Assembly (NCBI GenBank): GCA_032718475.1
Contig: JAUCBJ010005047.1
Coordinates: 18,479-82,478 of the forward strand
Length of the DNA: 64,000 nt
Origin: Nemertoderma westbladi
Lineage: Eukaryota > Xenacoelomorpha > Nemertodermatida > Nemertodermatidae
Direction of reading: 5' to 3'
How positions within the stretch are numbered: the first letter of the stretch is position 1; every line of letters starts with the position of its first letter. Shown here one piece after another: positions 9,944-23,268 of this stretch. A program made the position numbers and the translations under genes. The notes under the pieces were generated by a model, which searched no databases, was not told where the DNA came from, and was given only the letters and a program-made list of their open reading frames with translations.

Positions 9944-12892
9944 GTTTCCATATAGTGGCGCCTGTTATTGTGATAGAGCCCTCCTAAGATTAACTAGTAC
10001 CAATCATTAGGTAACCCAAGTAATGAGGCTGTATGTTTCCATATAGTGGCGCCTGTTATTGTGATAGAGCCCTACTAAGATTAACTAGTACCAATCATTA
10101 GGTAACCCAAGTAATGAGGCTGTATGTTTCCATATAGTGGCGCCTGTTATTGTGATAGAGCCCTACTAAGATTAACTAGTACCAATCATTAGGTAACCCA
10201 AGTAATGAGGCTGTATGTTTCCATATAGTGGCGCCTGTTATTGTGATAGAGCCCTACTAAGATTAACTAGTACCAATCATTAGGTAACCCAAGTAATGAG
10301 GCTGTATGTTTCCATATAGTGGCGCCTGTTATTGTGATAGAGCCCTACTAAGATTAACTAGTACCAATCATTAGGTAACCCAAGTAATAAGGCTGTATGT
10401 TTCCATATAGTGGCGCCTGTTATTGTGATAGAGCCCTACTAAGATTAACTAGTACCAATCATTAGGTAACCCAAGTAATGAGGCTGTATGTTTCCATATA
10501 GTGGCGCCTGTTATTGTGATAGAGCCCTACTAAGATTAACTAGTACCAATCATTAGGTAACCCAAGTAATGAGGCTGTATGTTTCCATATAGTGGCGCCT
10601 GTTATTGTGATAAAGCCCTCCTAAGATTAACTAGTACCAATCATTAGGTAACCCAAGTAATAAGGCTGTATGTTTCCATATAGTGGCGCCTGTTATTGTG
10701 ATAGAGCCCTCCTAAGATTAACTAGTACCAATCATTAGGTAACCCAAGTAATAAGTACCAATCATTAGGTAACCCATGTAATAAGGCTGTATGTTTCCAT
10801 ACAGTGGCGCCTGTTATTGTGATGGAGCCCTACTAAGATTAACTAGTACCAATCATTAGGTAACCCAAGTAATAAGGCTGTATGTTTCCATATAGTGGCG
10901 CCTGTTATTGTGATAGAGCCCTACTAAGATTAACTAGTACCAATCATTAGGTAACCCAAGCAATAAGTACCAATCATTAGGTAACCCAAGTAATAAGGCT
11001 GTATGTTTCCATATAGTGGCGCCTGTTATTGTGATAGAGCCCTACTAAGATTAACTAGTACCAATCATTAGGTAACCCAAGTAATAAGTACCAATCATTA
11101 GGTAACCCAAGTAATAAGGCTGTATGTTTCCATATAGTGGCGCCTGTTATTGTGATAGAGCCCTACTAAGATTAACTAGTACCAATCATTAGGTAACCCA
11201 AGTAATGAGGCTGTATGTTTCCATATAGTGGCGCCTGTTATTGTGATAGAGCCCTCCTAAGATTAACTAGTACCAATCATTAGGTAACCCAAGTAATAAG
11301 TACCAATCATTAGGTAACCCAAGTAATAAGGCTGTATGTTTCCATACAGTGGCGCCTGTTATTGTGATGGAGCCCTACTAAGATTAACTAGTACCAATCA
11401 TTAGGTAACCCAAGTAATAAGGCTGTATGTTTCCATATAGTGGCGCCTGTTATTGTGATAGAGCCCTACTAAGATTAACTAGTACCAATCATTAGGTAAC
11501 CCAAGTAATAAGTACCAATCATTAGGTAACCCAAGCAATAAGTACCAATCATTAGGTAACCCAAGTAATAAGGCTGTATGTTTCCATATAGTGGCGCCTG
11601 TTATTGTGATAGAGCCCTACTAAGATTAACTAGTACCAATCATTAGGTAACCCAAGTAATAAGGCTGTATGTTTCCATATAGTGGCGCCTGTTATTGTGA
11701 TAGAGCCCTCCTAAGATTAACTAGTACCAATCATTAGGTAACCCAAGTAATAAGGCTGTATGTTTCCATATAGTGGCGCCTGTTATTGTGATAGAGCCCT
11801 ACTAAGATTAACTAGTACCAATCATTAGGTAACCCAAGCAATAAGTACCAATCATTAGGTAACCCAAGTAATAAGGCTGTATGTTTCCATATAGTGGCGC
11901 CTGTTATTGTGATAGAGCCCTACTAAGATTAACTAGTACCAATCATTAGGTAACCCAAGTAATAAGTACCAATCATTAGGTAACCCAAGTAATAAGTACC
12001 AATCATTAGGTAACCCAAGTAATAATGCTGTATGTTTCCATACAGTGGCGCCTGTTATTGTGATAGAGCCCTACTAAGATTAACTAGTACCAATCATTAG
12101 GTAACCCAAGTAATAAGTACCAATCATTAGGTAACCCAAGTAATAAGGCTGTATGTTTCCATATAGTGGCGCCTGTTATTGTGATAGAGCCCTACTAAGA
12201 TTAACTAGTACCAATCATTAGGTAACCCAAGTAATAAGTACCAATCATTAGGTAACCCAAGTAATAAGGCTGTATGTTTCCATATAGTGGCGCCTGTTAT
12301 TGTGATAGAGCCCTACTAAGATTAACTAGTACCAATCATTAGGTAACCCAAGTAATAAGTACCAATCATTAGGTAACCCAAGTAATTACTACCAATCATT
12401 AGGTAACCCAAGTAATAAGTACCAATCATTAGGTAACCCAAGTAATAAGGCTGTATGTTTCCATATAGTGGCGCCTGTTATTGTGATAGAGCCCTACTAA
12501 GATTAACTAGTACCAATCATTAGGTAACCCAAGTAATAAGGCTGTATGTTTCCATATAGTGGCGCCTGTTATTGTGATAGAGCCCTACTAAGATTAACTA
12601 GTACCAATCATTAGGTAACCCAAGCAATAAGTACCAATCATTAGGTAACCCAAGTAATAAGGCTGTATGTTTCCATATAGTGGCGCCTGTTATTGTGATA
12701 GAGCCCTACTAAGATTAACTAGTACCAATCATTAGGTAACCCAAGTAATGAGGCTGTATGTTTCCATATAGTGGCGCCTGTTATTGTGATAGAGCCCTAC
12801 TAAGATTAACTAGTACCAATCATTAGGTAACCCAAGTAATAAGTACCAATCATTAGGTAACCCAAGTAATAAGGCTGTATGTTTCCATATAG
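9944..12892. repeat. 91-bp satellite array, left part, with 30-bp sub-repeat
   Basis: About 28 units. The basic unit is 91 bp and contains 'ggctgtatgtttccatatag', 'tggcgcctgttattgtgata' and 'agtaccaatcattaggtaac'. Many units carry one or two extra copies of a 30-bp 3' module (agtaccaatcattaggtaac...aagtaata), giving 121- and 151-bp variants. The array begins directly at the end of the decayed RT and is interrupted at 12892 by a LINE. It resumes at 14416. Confidence 0.97.
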
Positions 12893-14415
12893 TTTAGTTT
12901 AAGTTTAGTTTAAGTTTAAGTTTATTGTTATTTATAGGAAAATGTTATAATTAGAACCATCACCAAAGCACAGTTTAGTTGTAATGGAATAAAAAGAAAA
13001 TGTGTATGCAGTGTGCGAGGCGGTGGGTTGGTAAGGGTTGCAGCAATAGCCAGGCTAGTCGAGGCTGCCAACCGACCAAGGGTAAATGTACTGTATATGT
13101 AACTAAGTATTATATATTTGAAAAAAGATAAAATAAGAACTGTTATAAACCTTTAATAATTGTTGATCAGGATCACAAGGAAATATAATAATTTAATTAA
13201 CCATTTTACAATACACTGTAGTGAAGAAACAGTCCAGTCGCAGTGTATGTGAGAAGGAAATATAATAAGATAGAGCCAGACATATAGGGAGATATTGTGT
13301 AATGTATTATTATGACGTTACGTCATGTGTTCAAATAGGTATGTTTTAAATTGACGTTTAAATGAAAATTTAGATTTGCTAATAATTAGACTAGAGGGGA
13401 GACTGTTCCACAATACTGGCCCAGTGACTGATAATCCTTGGTGTGCTACATTGAGACGGGTTAACGGTACTACGAATTTGCCTAAAGTAGATGAACGGGT
13501 GTTATATAAATGAATATCAGACAATTTAGTAAAAAAATTTGAAAGAGGGTGATTATTAGAAGATTTTGATATATCGTACATTAACTGGCCTAATTGTAAT
13601 TCAAATATAGATTCGATTGGCAAAACATTTAGTGATTTGTAAAGTGGCACAGAGTGAGCCCGGTAGTCACTAAATGTTATGCAACGCAAGATTTTATTAA
13701 CTTTAATTCTTAGTGGACGTGTTATTGATTTGCAGGCAGTACCCCAAGCAAGAATTCCATAAGTGATGTAAGGATTAATTAATGTATAATACAGCGTACG
13801 TAAAATTTGGCTTGGGAAAAAGTGTCTTAATTTATAAAAAAGTCCGGAGGATCTAGATATTTTTTTAAGGATGTAATTTATATGCGTTTTCCAGCTCAAA
13901 TTGTCATCGATAAAGATACCTAAGTACTTAGTGCTATTTACCTTAGTAATTTCATTGGCTTTAATTTTAACTTTCGGTAGTCCAAGACAGTTTTTGTTAC
14001 TAAAAATAGAGTATTCTGTTTTACTAAGATTAAGTGATAATGAGTTGTCTATAAGCCAGTCCGAAATTTTTTCCAGTTCAGTGTTTGTGTTGTTAATCAA
14101 TAAATTTAAGTCTGAATTGAAGCCCAGTAACGTCGTATCGTCGGCAAATAAAGTTGTCAAAAATTTGGATGCGTCCGGTAAGTCGTTCACATATAAAAGA
14201 AACAGCAATGGTGAAAGGACTGAACCCTGGGGCGTTCCGCAGGTTACCGGAAGAGTGGGTGAGATTACGCCATTTAAGGATACTGATTGTGTACGGTCTG
14301 TTAGAAAACTCCTAAGTAAAGTCTGGGGGGTGCCTCGAATTCCGTAAGATTCTAATTTTTTAAATAAGGTAGAGTGGTTCAACGTATCAAACGCTTTTTT
14401 TAACATATATAACAT
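12893..14415 (-). mobile_element. 5'-truncated LINE inserted in the 91-bp satellite
   Basis: The element lies on the minus strand between two halves of one satellite unit: the left array ends at '...ccatatagt' and the right resumes at 'gtggcgcc'. It comprises the C-terminal part of an RT frame (13318-14415), about 420 bp of 3' untranslated DNA, and a terminal taaact-type microsatellite (seen as 'tagtttagtttaagttt' at the left edge). The 5' end is truncated inside RT palm motif A. I see no target-site duplication longer than 2 bp. Satellite on both sides shows that insertion postdates array expansion. Confidence 0.88.
13318..14415 (-). pseudogene. Partial LINE ORF2: RT palm to C-terminus (CR1/Jockey-like)
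   Basis: The frame is continuously open for 365 residues, starting inside motif A ('KKAFDTLNHS'; the usual preceding F-x-D-x-x is lost to truncation). Motif B is 'GTPQGSVLSPLLFLLYVNDL', catalytic motif C is 'FADDTTLL', and the thumb includes 'SLNLSKTEYSIF' and 'TKYLGIFID'. The C-terminal domain contains 'PYITYGILAWG' and ends 'FKRQFKTYLFEHMT', typical of CR1/Jockey-group ORF2 tails. The absence of stops over 1.1 kb suggests a young copy. It cannot be autonomous because the endonuclease and RT fingers are missing. The first methionine is internal to the domain and is not a natural start. Confidence 0.85.
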
Positions 14416-17400
14416 GGTGGCGCCTGTTATTGTGATAGAGCCCTACTAAGATTAACTAGTACCAATCATTAGGTAACCCAAGTAATAAGGCTGTATGTTT
14501 CCATATAGTGGCGCCTGTTATTGTGATAGAGCCCTACTAAGATTAACTAGTACCAATCATTAGGTAACCCAAGTAATAAGGCTGTATGTTTCCATATAGT
14601 GGCGCCTGTTATTGTGATAGAGCCCTACTAAGATTAACTAGTACCAATCATTAGGTAACCCAAGTAATAAGGCTGTATGTTTCCATATAGTGGCGCCTGT
14701 TATTGTGATAGAGCCCTACTAAGATTAACTAGTACCAATCATTAGGTAACCCAAGTAATAAGGCTGTATGTTTCCATATAGTGGCGCCTGTTATTGTGAT
14801 AGAGCCCTACTAAGATTAACTAGTACCAATCATTAGGTAACCCAAGTAATAAGGCTGTATGTTTCCATATAGTGGCGCCTGTTATTGTGATAGAGCCCTA
14901 CTAAGATTAACTAGTACCAATCATTAGGTAACCCAAGTAATAAGGCTGTATGTTTCCATATAGTGGCGCCTGTTATTGTGATAGAGCCCTACTAAGATTA
15001 ACTAGTACCAATCATTAGGTAACCCAAGTAATAAGGCTGTATGTTTCCATATAGTGGCGCCTGTTATTGTGATAGAGCCCTACTAAGATTAACTAGTACC
15101 AATCATTAGGTAACCCAAGTAATAAGTACCAATCATTAGGTAACCCAAGTAATAAGGCTGTATGTTTCCATATAGTGGCGCCTGTTATTGTGATAGAGCC
15201 CTACTAAGATTAACTAGTACCAATCATTAGGTAACCCAAGTAATAAGGCTGTATGTTTCCATATAGTGGCGCCTGTTATTGTGATAGAGCCCTACTAAGA
15301 TTAACTAGTACCAATCATTAGGTAACCCAAGTAATAAGGCTGTATGTTTCCATATAGTGGCGCCTGTTATTGTGATAGAGCCCTACTAAGATTAACTAGT
15401 ACCAATCATTAGGTAACCCAAGTAATAAGTACCAATCATTAGGTAACCCAAGTAATAAGGCTGTATGTTTCCATATAGTGGCGCCTGTTATTGTGATAGA
15501 GCCCTACTAAGATTAACTAGTACCAATCATTAGGTAACCCAAGTAATAAGGCTGTATGTTTCCATATAGTGGCGCCTGTTATTGTGATAGAGCCCTACTA
15601 AGATTAACTAGTACCAATCATTAGGTAACCCAAGCAATAAGTACCAATCATTAGGTAACCCAAGTAATAAGGCTGTATGTTTCCATATAGTGGCGCCTGT
15701 TATTGTGATAGAGCCCTACTAAGATTAACTAGTACCAATCATTAGGTAACCCAAGTAATAAGTACCAATCATTAGGTAACCCAAGTAATAAGGCTGTATG
15801 TTTCCATATAGTGGCGCTGTTATTGTGATAGAGCACTCCTAAGATTAACTAGTACCAATCATTAGGTAACCCAAGTAATAAGGCTGTATGTTTCCATATA
15901 GTGGCGCCTGTTATTGTGATAGAGCCCTACTAAGATTAACTAGTACCAATCATTAGGTAACCCAAGTAATAAGGCTGTATGTTTCCATATAGTGGCGCCT
16001 GTTATTGTGATAGAGCCCTACTAAGATTAACTAGTACCAATCATTAGGTAACCCAAGTAATAAGGCTGTATGTTTCCATATAGTGGCGCCTGTTATTGTG
16101 ATAGAGCCCTACTAAGATTAACTAGTACCAATCATTAGGTAACCCAAGTAATAAGGCTGTATGTTTCCATATAGTGGCGCCTGTTATTGTGATAGAGCCC
16201 TACTAAGATTAACTAGTACCAATCATTAGGTAACCCAAGTAATAAGGCTGTATGTTTCCATATAGTGGCGCCTGTTATTGTGATAGAGCCCTACTAAGAT
16301 TAACTAGTACCAATCATTAGGTAACCCAAGTAATAAGTACCAATCATTAGGTAACCCAAGTAATAAGGCCTCGTATGTTTCCATATAGTGGCGCATGTTA
16401 TTGTGATAGAGCCCCTAAGCTTAACTACGTACCAATCATTAGGTAACCCAAGTAATAAGGCTGTATGTTTCCATATAGTGGCGCCTGTTATTGTGATAGA
16501 GCCCTACTAAGATTAACTAGTACCAATCATTAGGTAACCCAAGTAATAAGGCTGTATGTTTCCATATAGTGGCGCCTGTTATTGTGATAGAGCCCTACTA
16601 AGATTAACTAGTACCAATCATTAGGTAACCCAAGTAATAAGGCTGTATGTTTCCATATAGTGGCGCCTGTTATTGTGATAGAGCCCTACTAAGATTAACT
16701 AGTACCAATCATTAGGTAACCCAAGTAATAAGGCTGTATGTTTCCATATAGTGGCGCCTGTTATTGTGATAGAGCCCTACTAAGATTAACTAGTACCAAT
16801 CATTAGGTAACCCAAGTAATAAGGCTGTATGTTTCCATATAGTGGCGCCTGTTATTGTGATAGAGCCCTACTAAGATTAACTAGTACCAATCATTAGGTA
16901 ACCCAAGTAATAAGGCTGTATGTTTCCATATAGTGGCGCCTGTTATTGTGATAGAGCCCTACTAAGATTAACTAGTACCAATCATTAGGTAACCCAAGTA
17001 ATAAGGCTGTATGTTTCCATATAGTGGCGCCTGTTATTGTGATAGAGCCCTACTAAGATTAACTAGTACCAATCATTAGGTAACCCAAGTAATAAGGCTG
17101 TATGTTTCCATATAGTGGCGCCTGTTATTGTGATAGAGCCCTACTAAGATTAACTAGTACCAATCATTAGGTAACCCAAGTAATAAGGCTGTATGTTTCC
17201 ATATAGTGGCGCCTGTTATTGTGATAGAGCCCTACTAAGATTAACTAGTACCAATCATTAGGTAACCCAAGTAATAAGGCTGTATGTTTCCATATAGTGG
17301 CGCCTGTTATTGTGATAGAGCCCTACTAAGATTAACTAGTACCAATCATTAGGTAACCCAAGTAATAAGGCTGTATGTTTCCATATAGTGGCGCCTGTTA

Positions 17401-17705
17401 TTGTGATAGAGCCCTACTAAGATTAACTAGTACCAATCATTAGGTAACCCAAGTAATAAGGCTGTATGTTTCCATATAGTGGCGCCTGTTATTGTGATAG
17501 AGCCTACTAAGATTAACTAGTACCAATCATTAGGTAACCCAAGTAATAAGGCTGTATGTTTCCATATAGTGGCGCCTGTTATTGTGATAGAGCCTACTAA
17601 GATTAACTAGTACCAATCATTAGGTAACCCAAGTAATAAGGCTGTATGTTTCCATATAGTGGCGCCTGTTATTGTGATAGAGCCTACTAAGATTAACTAG
17701 TACCA
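14416..17705. repeat. 91-bp satellite array, right part, ~35 copies
   Basis: The same unit as 9944-12892 continues after the LINE, but with fewer 30-bp expansions and higher uniformity. One strongly diverged unit lies at about 16366-16440 ('aggcctcgtatgtttcc', 'cccctaagcttaactacg'). The last three units (from about 17460) share a two-base deletion (gagcctact for gagccctact), a sign of recent local duplication at the array edge. Confidence 0.97.
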
Positions 17706-18072
17706 AATAATACAGTTGGATGGACGGACAATAACACTAGAAACCAACCAAATCAACTGCGACTATTTGATTTCGCTCTAGACTGTAATTTATAAAATTA
17801 TAATCAGTTGTTAGTTTCTGACCAGTTTCTCTAAGATCAGTTTTAGTTTACTTTGAGGTATTGTAACGGTTTCAGCTCGAAGCAAATGGTTCCTATTCTA
17901 TAATGAAATAAGTGGGAGAAATGAGGTTCCCCCACTTAAAAAAAGGTTCCGCACCTTAAATGCGCAGGTAGTATCAGTAACTATGGCATTTCTCAATCAT
18001 TTCTTAAGAATCTTTCACCATTTCTTCGCAATTAATTTTAAGGTATATCTTCGGTAATAAAAATTACATAGA
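17706..18072. other. Spacer between satellite arrays
   Basis: About 370 bp of unique AT-rich sequence with no open frame or recognisable motif. It separates the 91-bp and 64-bp arrays. Confidence 0.6.
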
Positions 18073-21000
18073 ATGTAGGTGGGACCTTAAGGTTTGGAGA
18101 CCCATACCGACTCATCCCGTATTAATTCACCCGCGCATGTAGGTGGGACCTTAAGGTTTGGAGACCCATACCGACCCATCCCGTATTAATTCACCCGCGC
18201 ATGTAGATGGGACCTTAAGGTTTGGAGACCCATACCGACCCAACCCGTATTAATTCACCCGCGCATGTAGGTGGCACCTTAAGGTTTGGAGACCCATACC
18301 GACCCATCCCGTATTAATTCACCCGCGCATGTAGGTGGGACCTTAAGGTTTGGAGACCCATACCGACCCATCCCGTATTAATTCACCCGCGCATGTAGGT
18401 GGGACCTTAAGGTTTGGAGACCCATACCGACCCATCCCGTATTAATTCACCCGCGCATGTAGGTGGGACATTAATGTTTGGAGACCCATACCGACCTAAC
18501 CCGTATTAATTCACCCGCGCATGTAGGTGGGACCTTAAGGTTTGGAGACCCATACCGACCCAACCCGTATTAATTCACCCGCGCATGTAGGTGGGACCTT
18601 AAGGTTTGGAGACCCATACCGACCCATCCCGTATTAATTCACCCGCGCATGTAGATGGGACCTTAAGGTTTGGAGACCCATACCGACCCAACCCGTATTA
18701 ATTCACCCGCGCATGTAGGTGGCACCTTAAGGTTTGGAGACCCATACCGACCCATCCCGTATTAATTCACCCGCGCATGTAGGTGGGACCTTAAGGTTTG
18801 GAGACCCATACCGACCCATCCCGTATTAATTCACCCGCGCATGTAGGTGGGACCTTGTTTGGAGATCCATACCGACCCAACCCGTATTAATTCACCCGCG
18901 CATGTAGGTGGGACCTTAAGGTTTGGAGACCCATACCGACCCAACCCGTATTAATTCACCCGCGCATGTAGGTGGGACCTTAAGGTTTGGAGACCCATAC
19001 CGACCCATCCCGTATTAATTCACCCGCGCATGTAGGTGGGACCTTAAGGTTTGGAGACCCATACCGACCCAACCCGTATTAATTCACCCGCGCATGTAGG
19101 TGGGACCTTAAGGTTTGGAGACCCATACCGACCCATCCCGTATTAATTCACCCGCGCATGTAGGTGGGACCTTAAGGTTTGGAGACCCATACCGACCCAA
19201 CCCGTATTAATTCACCCGCGCATGTAGGTGGGACCTTAAGGTTTGGAAACCCATACCGACCCATCCCGTATTAATTCACCCGCGCATGTAGGTGGGACCT
19301 TAAGGTTTGGAGACCCATACCGACCCAACCCGTATTAATTCACCCGCGCATGTAGGTGGGACCTTAAGGTTTGGAGACCCATACCGACCCATCCCGTATT
19401 AATTCACCCGCGCATGTAGGTGGGACCTTAAGGTTTGGAGACCCATACCGACCCAACCCGTATTAATTCACCCGCGCATGTAGGTGGGACCTTAAGGTTT
19501 GGAGACCCATACCGACCCATCCCGTATTAATTCACCCGCGCATGTAGGTGGGACCTTGTTTGGAGATCCATACCGACCCGCCCGTATTAATTCACCCGCG
19601 CATGTATGTGGGACCTTAAGGTTTGGAGACCCATACCGACCCATCCCGTATTAATTCACCCGCGCATGTAGGTGGGACCTTAAGGTTTGGAGACCCATAC
19701 CGACCCAACCCGTATTAATTCACCCGCGCATGTAGGTGGGACCTTAAGGTTTGGAGACCCATACCGACCCATCCCGTATTAATTCACCCGCGCATGTAGG
19801 TGGGACCTTAAGGTTTGGAGACCCATACCGACCCAACCCGTATTAATTCACCCGCGCATGTAGGTGGGACCTTAAGGTTTGGAGACCCATACCGACCCAT
19901 CCCGTATTAATTCACCCGCGCATGTAGGTGGGACCTTAAGGTTTGGAGACCCATACCGACCCAACCCGTATTAATTCACCCGCGCATGTAGGTGGGACCT
20001 TAAGGTTTGGAGACCCATACCGACCCATCCCGTATTAATTCACCCGCGCATGTAGGTGGGACCTTGTTTGGAGATCCATACCGACCCGCCCGTATTAATT
20101 CACCCGCGCATGTAGGTGGGACCTTAAGGTTTGGAGAACCATACCGACCCATCCCGTATTAATTCACCCACGCATGTAGGTGGGACCTTAAGGTTTGGAG
20201 ACCCATACCGACCCATCCCGTATTAATTCACCGCGCATGTAGGTGGGACCTTAAGGTTTGGAGACCCATACCGACCCATCCCGTATTAATTCACCCGCGC
20301 ATGTAGGTGGGACCTTAAGGTTTGGAGACCCATACCGACCCAACCCGTATTAATTCACCCGCGCATGTAGGTGGGACCTTAAGGTTTGGAGACCCATACC
20401 GACCCATCCCGTATTAATTCACCCGCGCATGTAGGTGGGACCTTAAGGTTTGGAGACCCATACCGACCCATCCCGTATTAATTCACCCGCGCATGTAGGT
20501 GGGACCTTAAGGTTTGGAGACCCATACCGACCCATCCCGTATTAATTCACCCGCGCATGTAGGTGGGACCTTAAGGTTTGGAGACCCATACCGACCCAAC
20601 CCGTATTAATTCACCCGCGCATGTAGGTGGGACCTTAAGGTTTGGAGACCCATACCGACCCAACCTGTATTAATTCACCCGCGCATGTAGGTGGGACCTT
20701 AAGGTTTGGAGACCCATACCGACCCATCCCGTATTAATTCACCCGCGCATGTAGATGGGACCTTAAGGTTTGGAGACCCATACCGACCCAACCCGTATTA
20801 ATTCACCCGCGCATGTAGGTGGGACCTTAAGGTTTGGAGACCCATACCGACCCAACCCGTATTAATTCACCCGCGCATGTAGGTGGGACCTTAAGGTTTG
20901 GAGACCCATACCGACCCATCCCGTATTAATTCACCCGCGCATGTAGATGGGACCTTAAGGTTTGGAGACCCATACCGACCCATCCCGTATTAATTCACCC

Positions 21001-21580
21001 GCGCATGTAGGTGGGACCTTAAGGTTTGGAGACCCATACCGACCCATCCCGTATTAATTCACCCGCGCATGTAGGTGGGACGTTAAGGTTTGGAGACCCA
21101 TACCGACCCATCCCGTATTAATTCACCCGCGCATGTAGGTGGGACCTTAAGGTTTGGAGACCCATACCGACCCATCCCGTATTAATTCACCCGCGCATGT
21201 AGGTGGGACCTTAAGGTTTGGAGACCCATACCGACCCATCCCGTATTAATTCACCCGCGCATGTAGGTGGGACCTTAAGGTTCGGAGACCCATACCGACC
21301 CATCCCGTATTAATTCACCCGCGCATTTAGGTGGGACCTTAAGGTTTGGAGACCCATACCGACCCAACCCGTATTAATTCACCCGCGCATGTAGGTGGGA
21401 CCTTAAGGTTTGGAGACCCATACCGACCCAACCCGTATTAATTCACCCGCGCATGTAGGTGGGACCTTAAGGTTTGGAGACCCATACCGACCCATCCCGT
21501 ATTAATTCACCCGCGCATGTAGGTGGGACCTTAAGGTTTGGAGACCCATACCGACCCAACCCGTATTAATTCACCCGCGC
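18073..21580. repeat. 64-bp satellite array with higher-order structure, ~55 copies
   Basis: The unit begins 'atgtaggtgggaccttaagg' and ends 'taattcacccgcgc'. A T/A polymorphism (catccc against caaccc) alternates strictly over long stretches, giving a 128-bp dimer. A shortened unit ('gaccttgtttggagatcc') recurs at about 18841, 19542 and 20050; the last two are 508 bp apart, equal to eight monomers, so an eight-unit higher-order repeat is present. No reading frame of interest. Confidence 0.97.
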
Positions 21581-21892
21581 TCAATCGACGACGTCCGTAG
21601 GTAAAATTTGATCCTTTTCACTATCAATCGAGATATTTTATCTACCGAGCGAAACAAGATTTTAAGGTTTCACGTATAATGAATGTGAAAGTCAGTGAAA
21701 AAGTAGGCCCTACTCTACTTCAAACACTTCTTTGAGTATAAAACGTGTAGTTTACGTTGTTAGGCAGTTTATTAAGCAAATTACATATTCATTAAATTTA
21801 AATTCGCTATGAATTATGAAATTCCATCGTCTCTATTTATTATACAGTAATTAGTATTTAAATTAATAAACTTAAATATAATGTAATATCAT
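21581..21892. other. AT-rich spacer
   Basis: About 310 bp between the 64-bp array and the 27-bp repeat. No gene, RNA or repeat recognised. Confidence 0.6.
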
Positions 21893-22284
21893 GATACAGA
21901 GCCATCCATAAGCGGTGGGGATACAGAGCCATCCATAAGCGGTGGGGATACAGAGCCATCCAAAAGCGGTGGGGATACAGAGCCATCCATAAGCGGTGTC
22001 ATGGGGGGGGGGGGGGGGGGATACAGAGCCATCCATAAGCGGTGGGGATACAGAGCCATCCATAAGCGGTGTCATGGGGGGGGGGGGGGGATACAGAGCC
22101 ATCCATAAGCGGTGGGGATACAGAGCCATCCATAAGCGGTGGGGATACAGAGCCATCCATAAGCGGTGGGGATACAGAGCCATCCATAAGCGGTGTCATG
22201 GGGGGGGGGGGGGGATACAGAGCCATCTATAAGCGGTGTCATGGGGGGGGGGGGGAAACAGAGCTATCCATAAGCGGTGTCATG
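21893..22284. repeat. 27-bp minisatellite with poly-G interruptions
   Basis: Units of 'gatacagagccatccataag' plus 'cggtgggg' repeat about 13 times. Where the unit ends 'cggtgtcatg' it is followed by a G run of 9-18, so G-tract expansion is tied to one unit variant. Further G runs follow at about 22290-22304 and 22348-22363. Proline- or glycine-rich frames here are repeat artefacts. Confidence 0.93.
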
Positions 22285-22470
22285 CCGGAAGGGGGGGGGG
22301 GGGGGCAATATACATCCAAACATACAATCGCAATCTCCATTAAAATGTGGGGGGGGGGGGGGGTCGAAAATTGGAAAAAAAAAGGCGTGATGTGACGACA
22401 TATGGATGTTCCATATGCGTTGAGTTGGTTTGTGTTTCTCATTTATACCTAACAATATTTCTGCTTTAAA

Positions 22471-22502
22471 GATAGACAGACAAACAGACAGACAGACAGA
22501 TA
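22471..22502. repeat. CAGA/CAAA microsatellite
   Basis: An imperfect run of (caga)n with two caaa variants, in AT-rich DNA downstream of the TOR gene. Confidence 0.9.
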
Positions 22503-23268
22503 ATCAAACAAATTCTCCTGGGGCCAATAGCAACTTATTTACTACGGGAAACACTAAATTGCCAGTAACACCAAATATATTACGGCATTTAATCAATATA
22601 TAGATACTCATATATCTTATATCACAATAAAATCACCCAATAAACCATCATTCTAGCATTAAAGTTTATTTTTTTACAGGGTAGTTTCATCTCAAGTAAG
22701 CGAGAGTAGATCATCAAAAGCTAAAATGGTTCATTATAATTATATGTGACGATTAAAACAACGACAATGGGGTCGGTGCACTAAGGAATTATCCCAATAC
22801 TGTAATATTTCATTATTAATTTAAGTCTTAATTCCAGGCAAATGTACGCCCAACAGCTAAGCTATATAATTTATATTGGAAAACCCATCAATTTATTTGT
22901 TAGTGTCAATGATGTTTAGCTATCGTCCGCGTCCGAGACAATTGAGATATTTAATGTTCATCTGAATAAAGTGATTATCATTACGGACTATTCTAACCCC
23001 ATTGGGAATGTCTACAGCAATTCTTAATCTGGATAAATATTCTTAATTTCACATAAATCAAATACTAATCTTGAATACCGGTACCATGATCCCAAGATAT
23101 CGATGTTAAATATAATATCAATTAGACTAACAGTCAGTGTATAACAACAACATTAGTTATCATTGCTTTCTCATTGGCAACATTAATTTTATTATTAGTT
23201 CATCATTATTCATTACAATCCAACCCACTATATATGTGAGCGGTGAACTTCTGTGAAATAATCCACCA
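22503..23268 (-). other. 3' flank / probable 3' UTR of the TOR gene
   Basis: No open frame competes here. On the minus strand, AATAAA hexamers (tttatt on the plus strand) occur at 23188-23193, about 75 nt past the TOR stop codon, and again near 22888 and 22664. Any of these could direct polyadenylation. The true 3' end cannot be set from sequence alone. Confidence 0.45.

Larger units (their letters stand above)
9310..9960 (+). pseudogene. Decayed non-LTR reverse transcriptase fragment
   Basis: Successive plus-strand frames give RT-like motifs in order: 'ILYKGKGDISDPCNYRCIA' (block before the fingers), 'VPPEQYGFISGRSTRQAF' (the QFGFRxGRST block), 'FIDFKKACEMVDRNIL' (palm motif A, with the second Asp position preserved as D in MVD), and then an 'LQGDCFSLTAFI' equivalent of the GVPQG/LLQGD motif B in another frame near 9880. 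Frames are broken by a 24-bp triplication (9368-9439) and a 37-bp duplication (9611-9684). No FADD motif C is reached, because the 91-bp satellite begins immediately after. This is a dead LINE relic whose clade I cannot fix. Confidence 0.7.
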
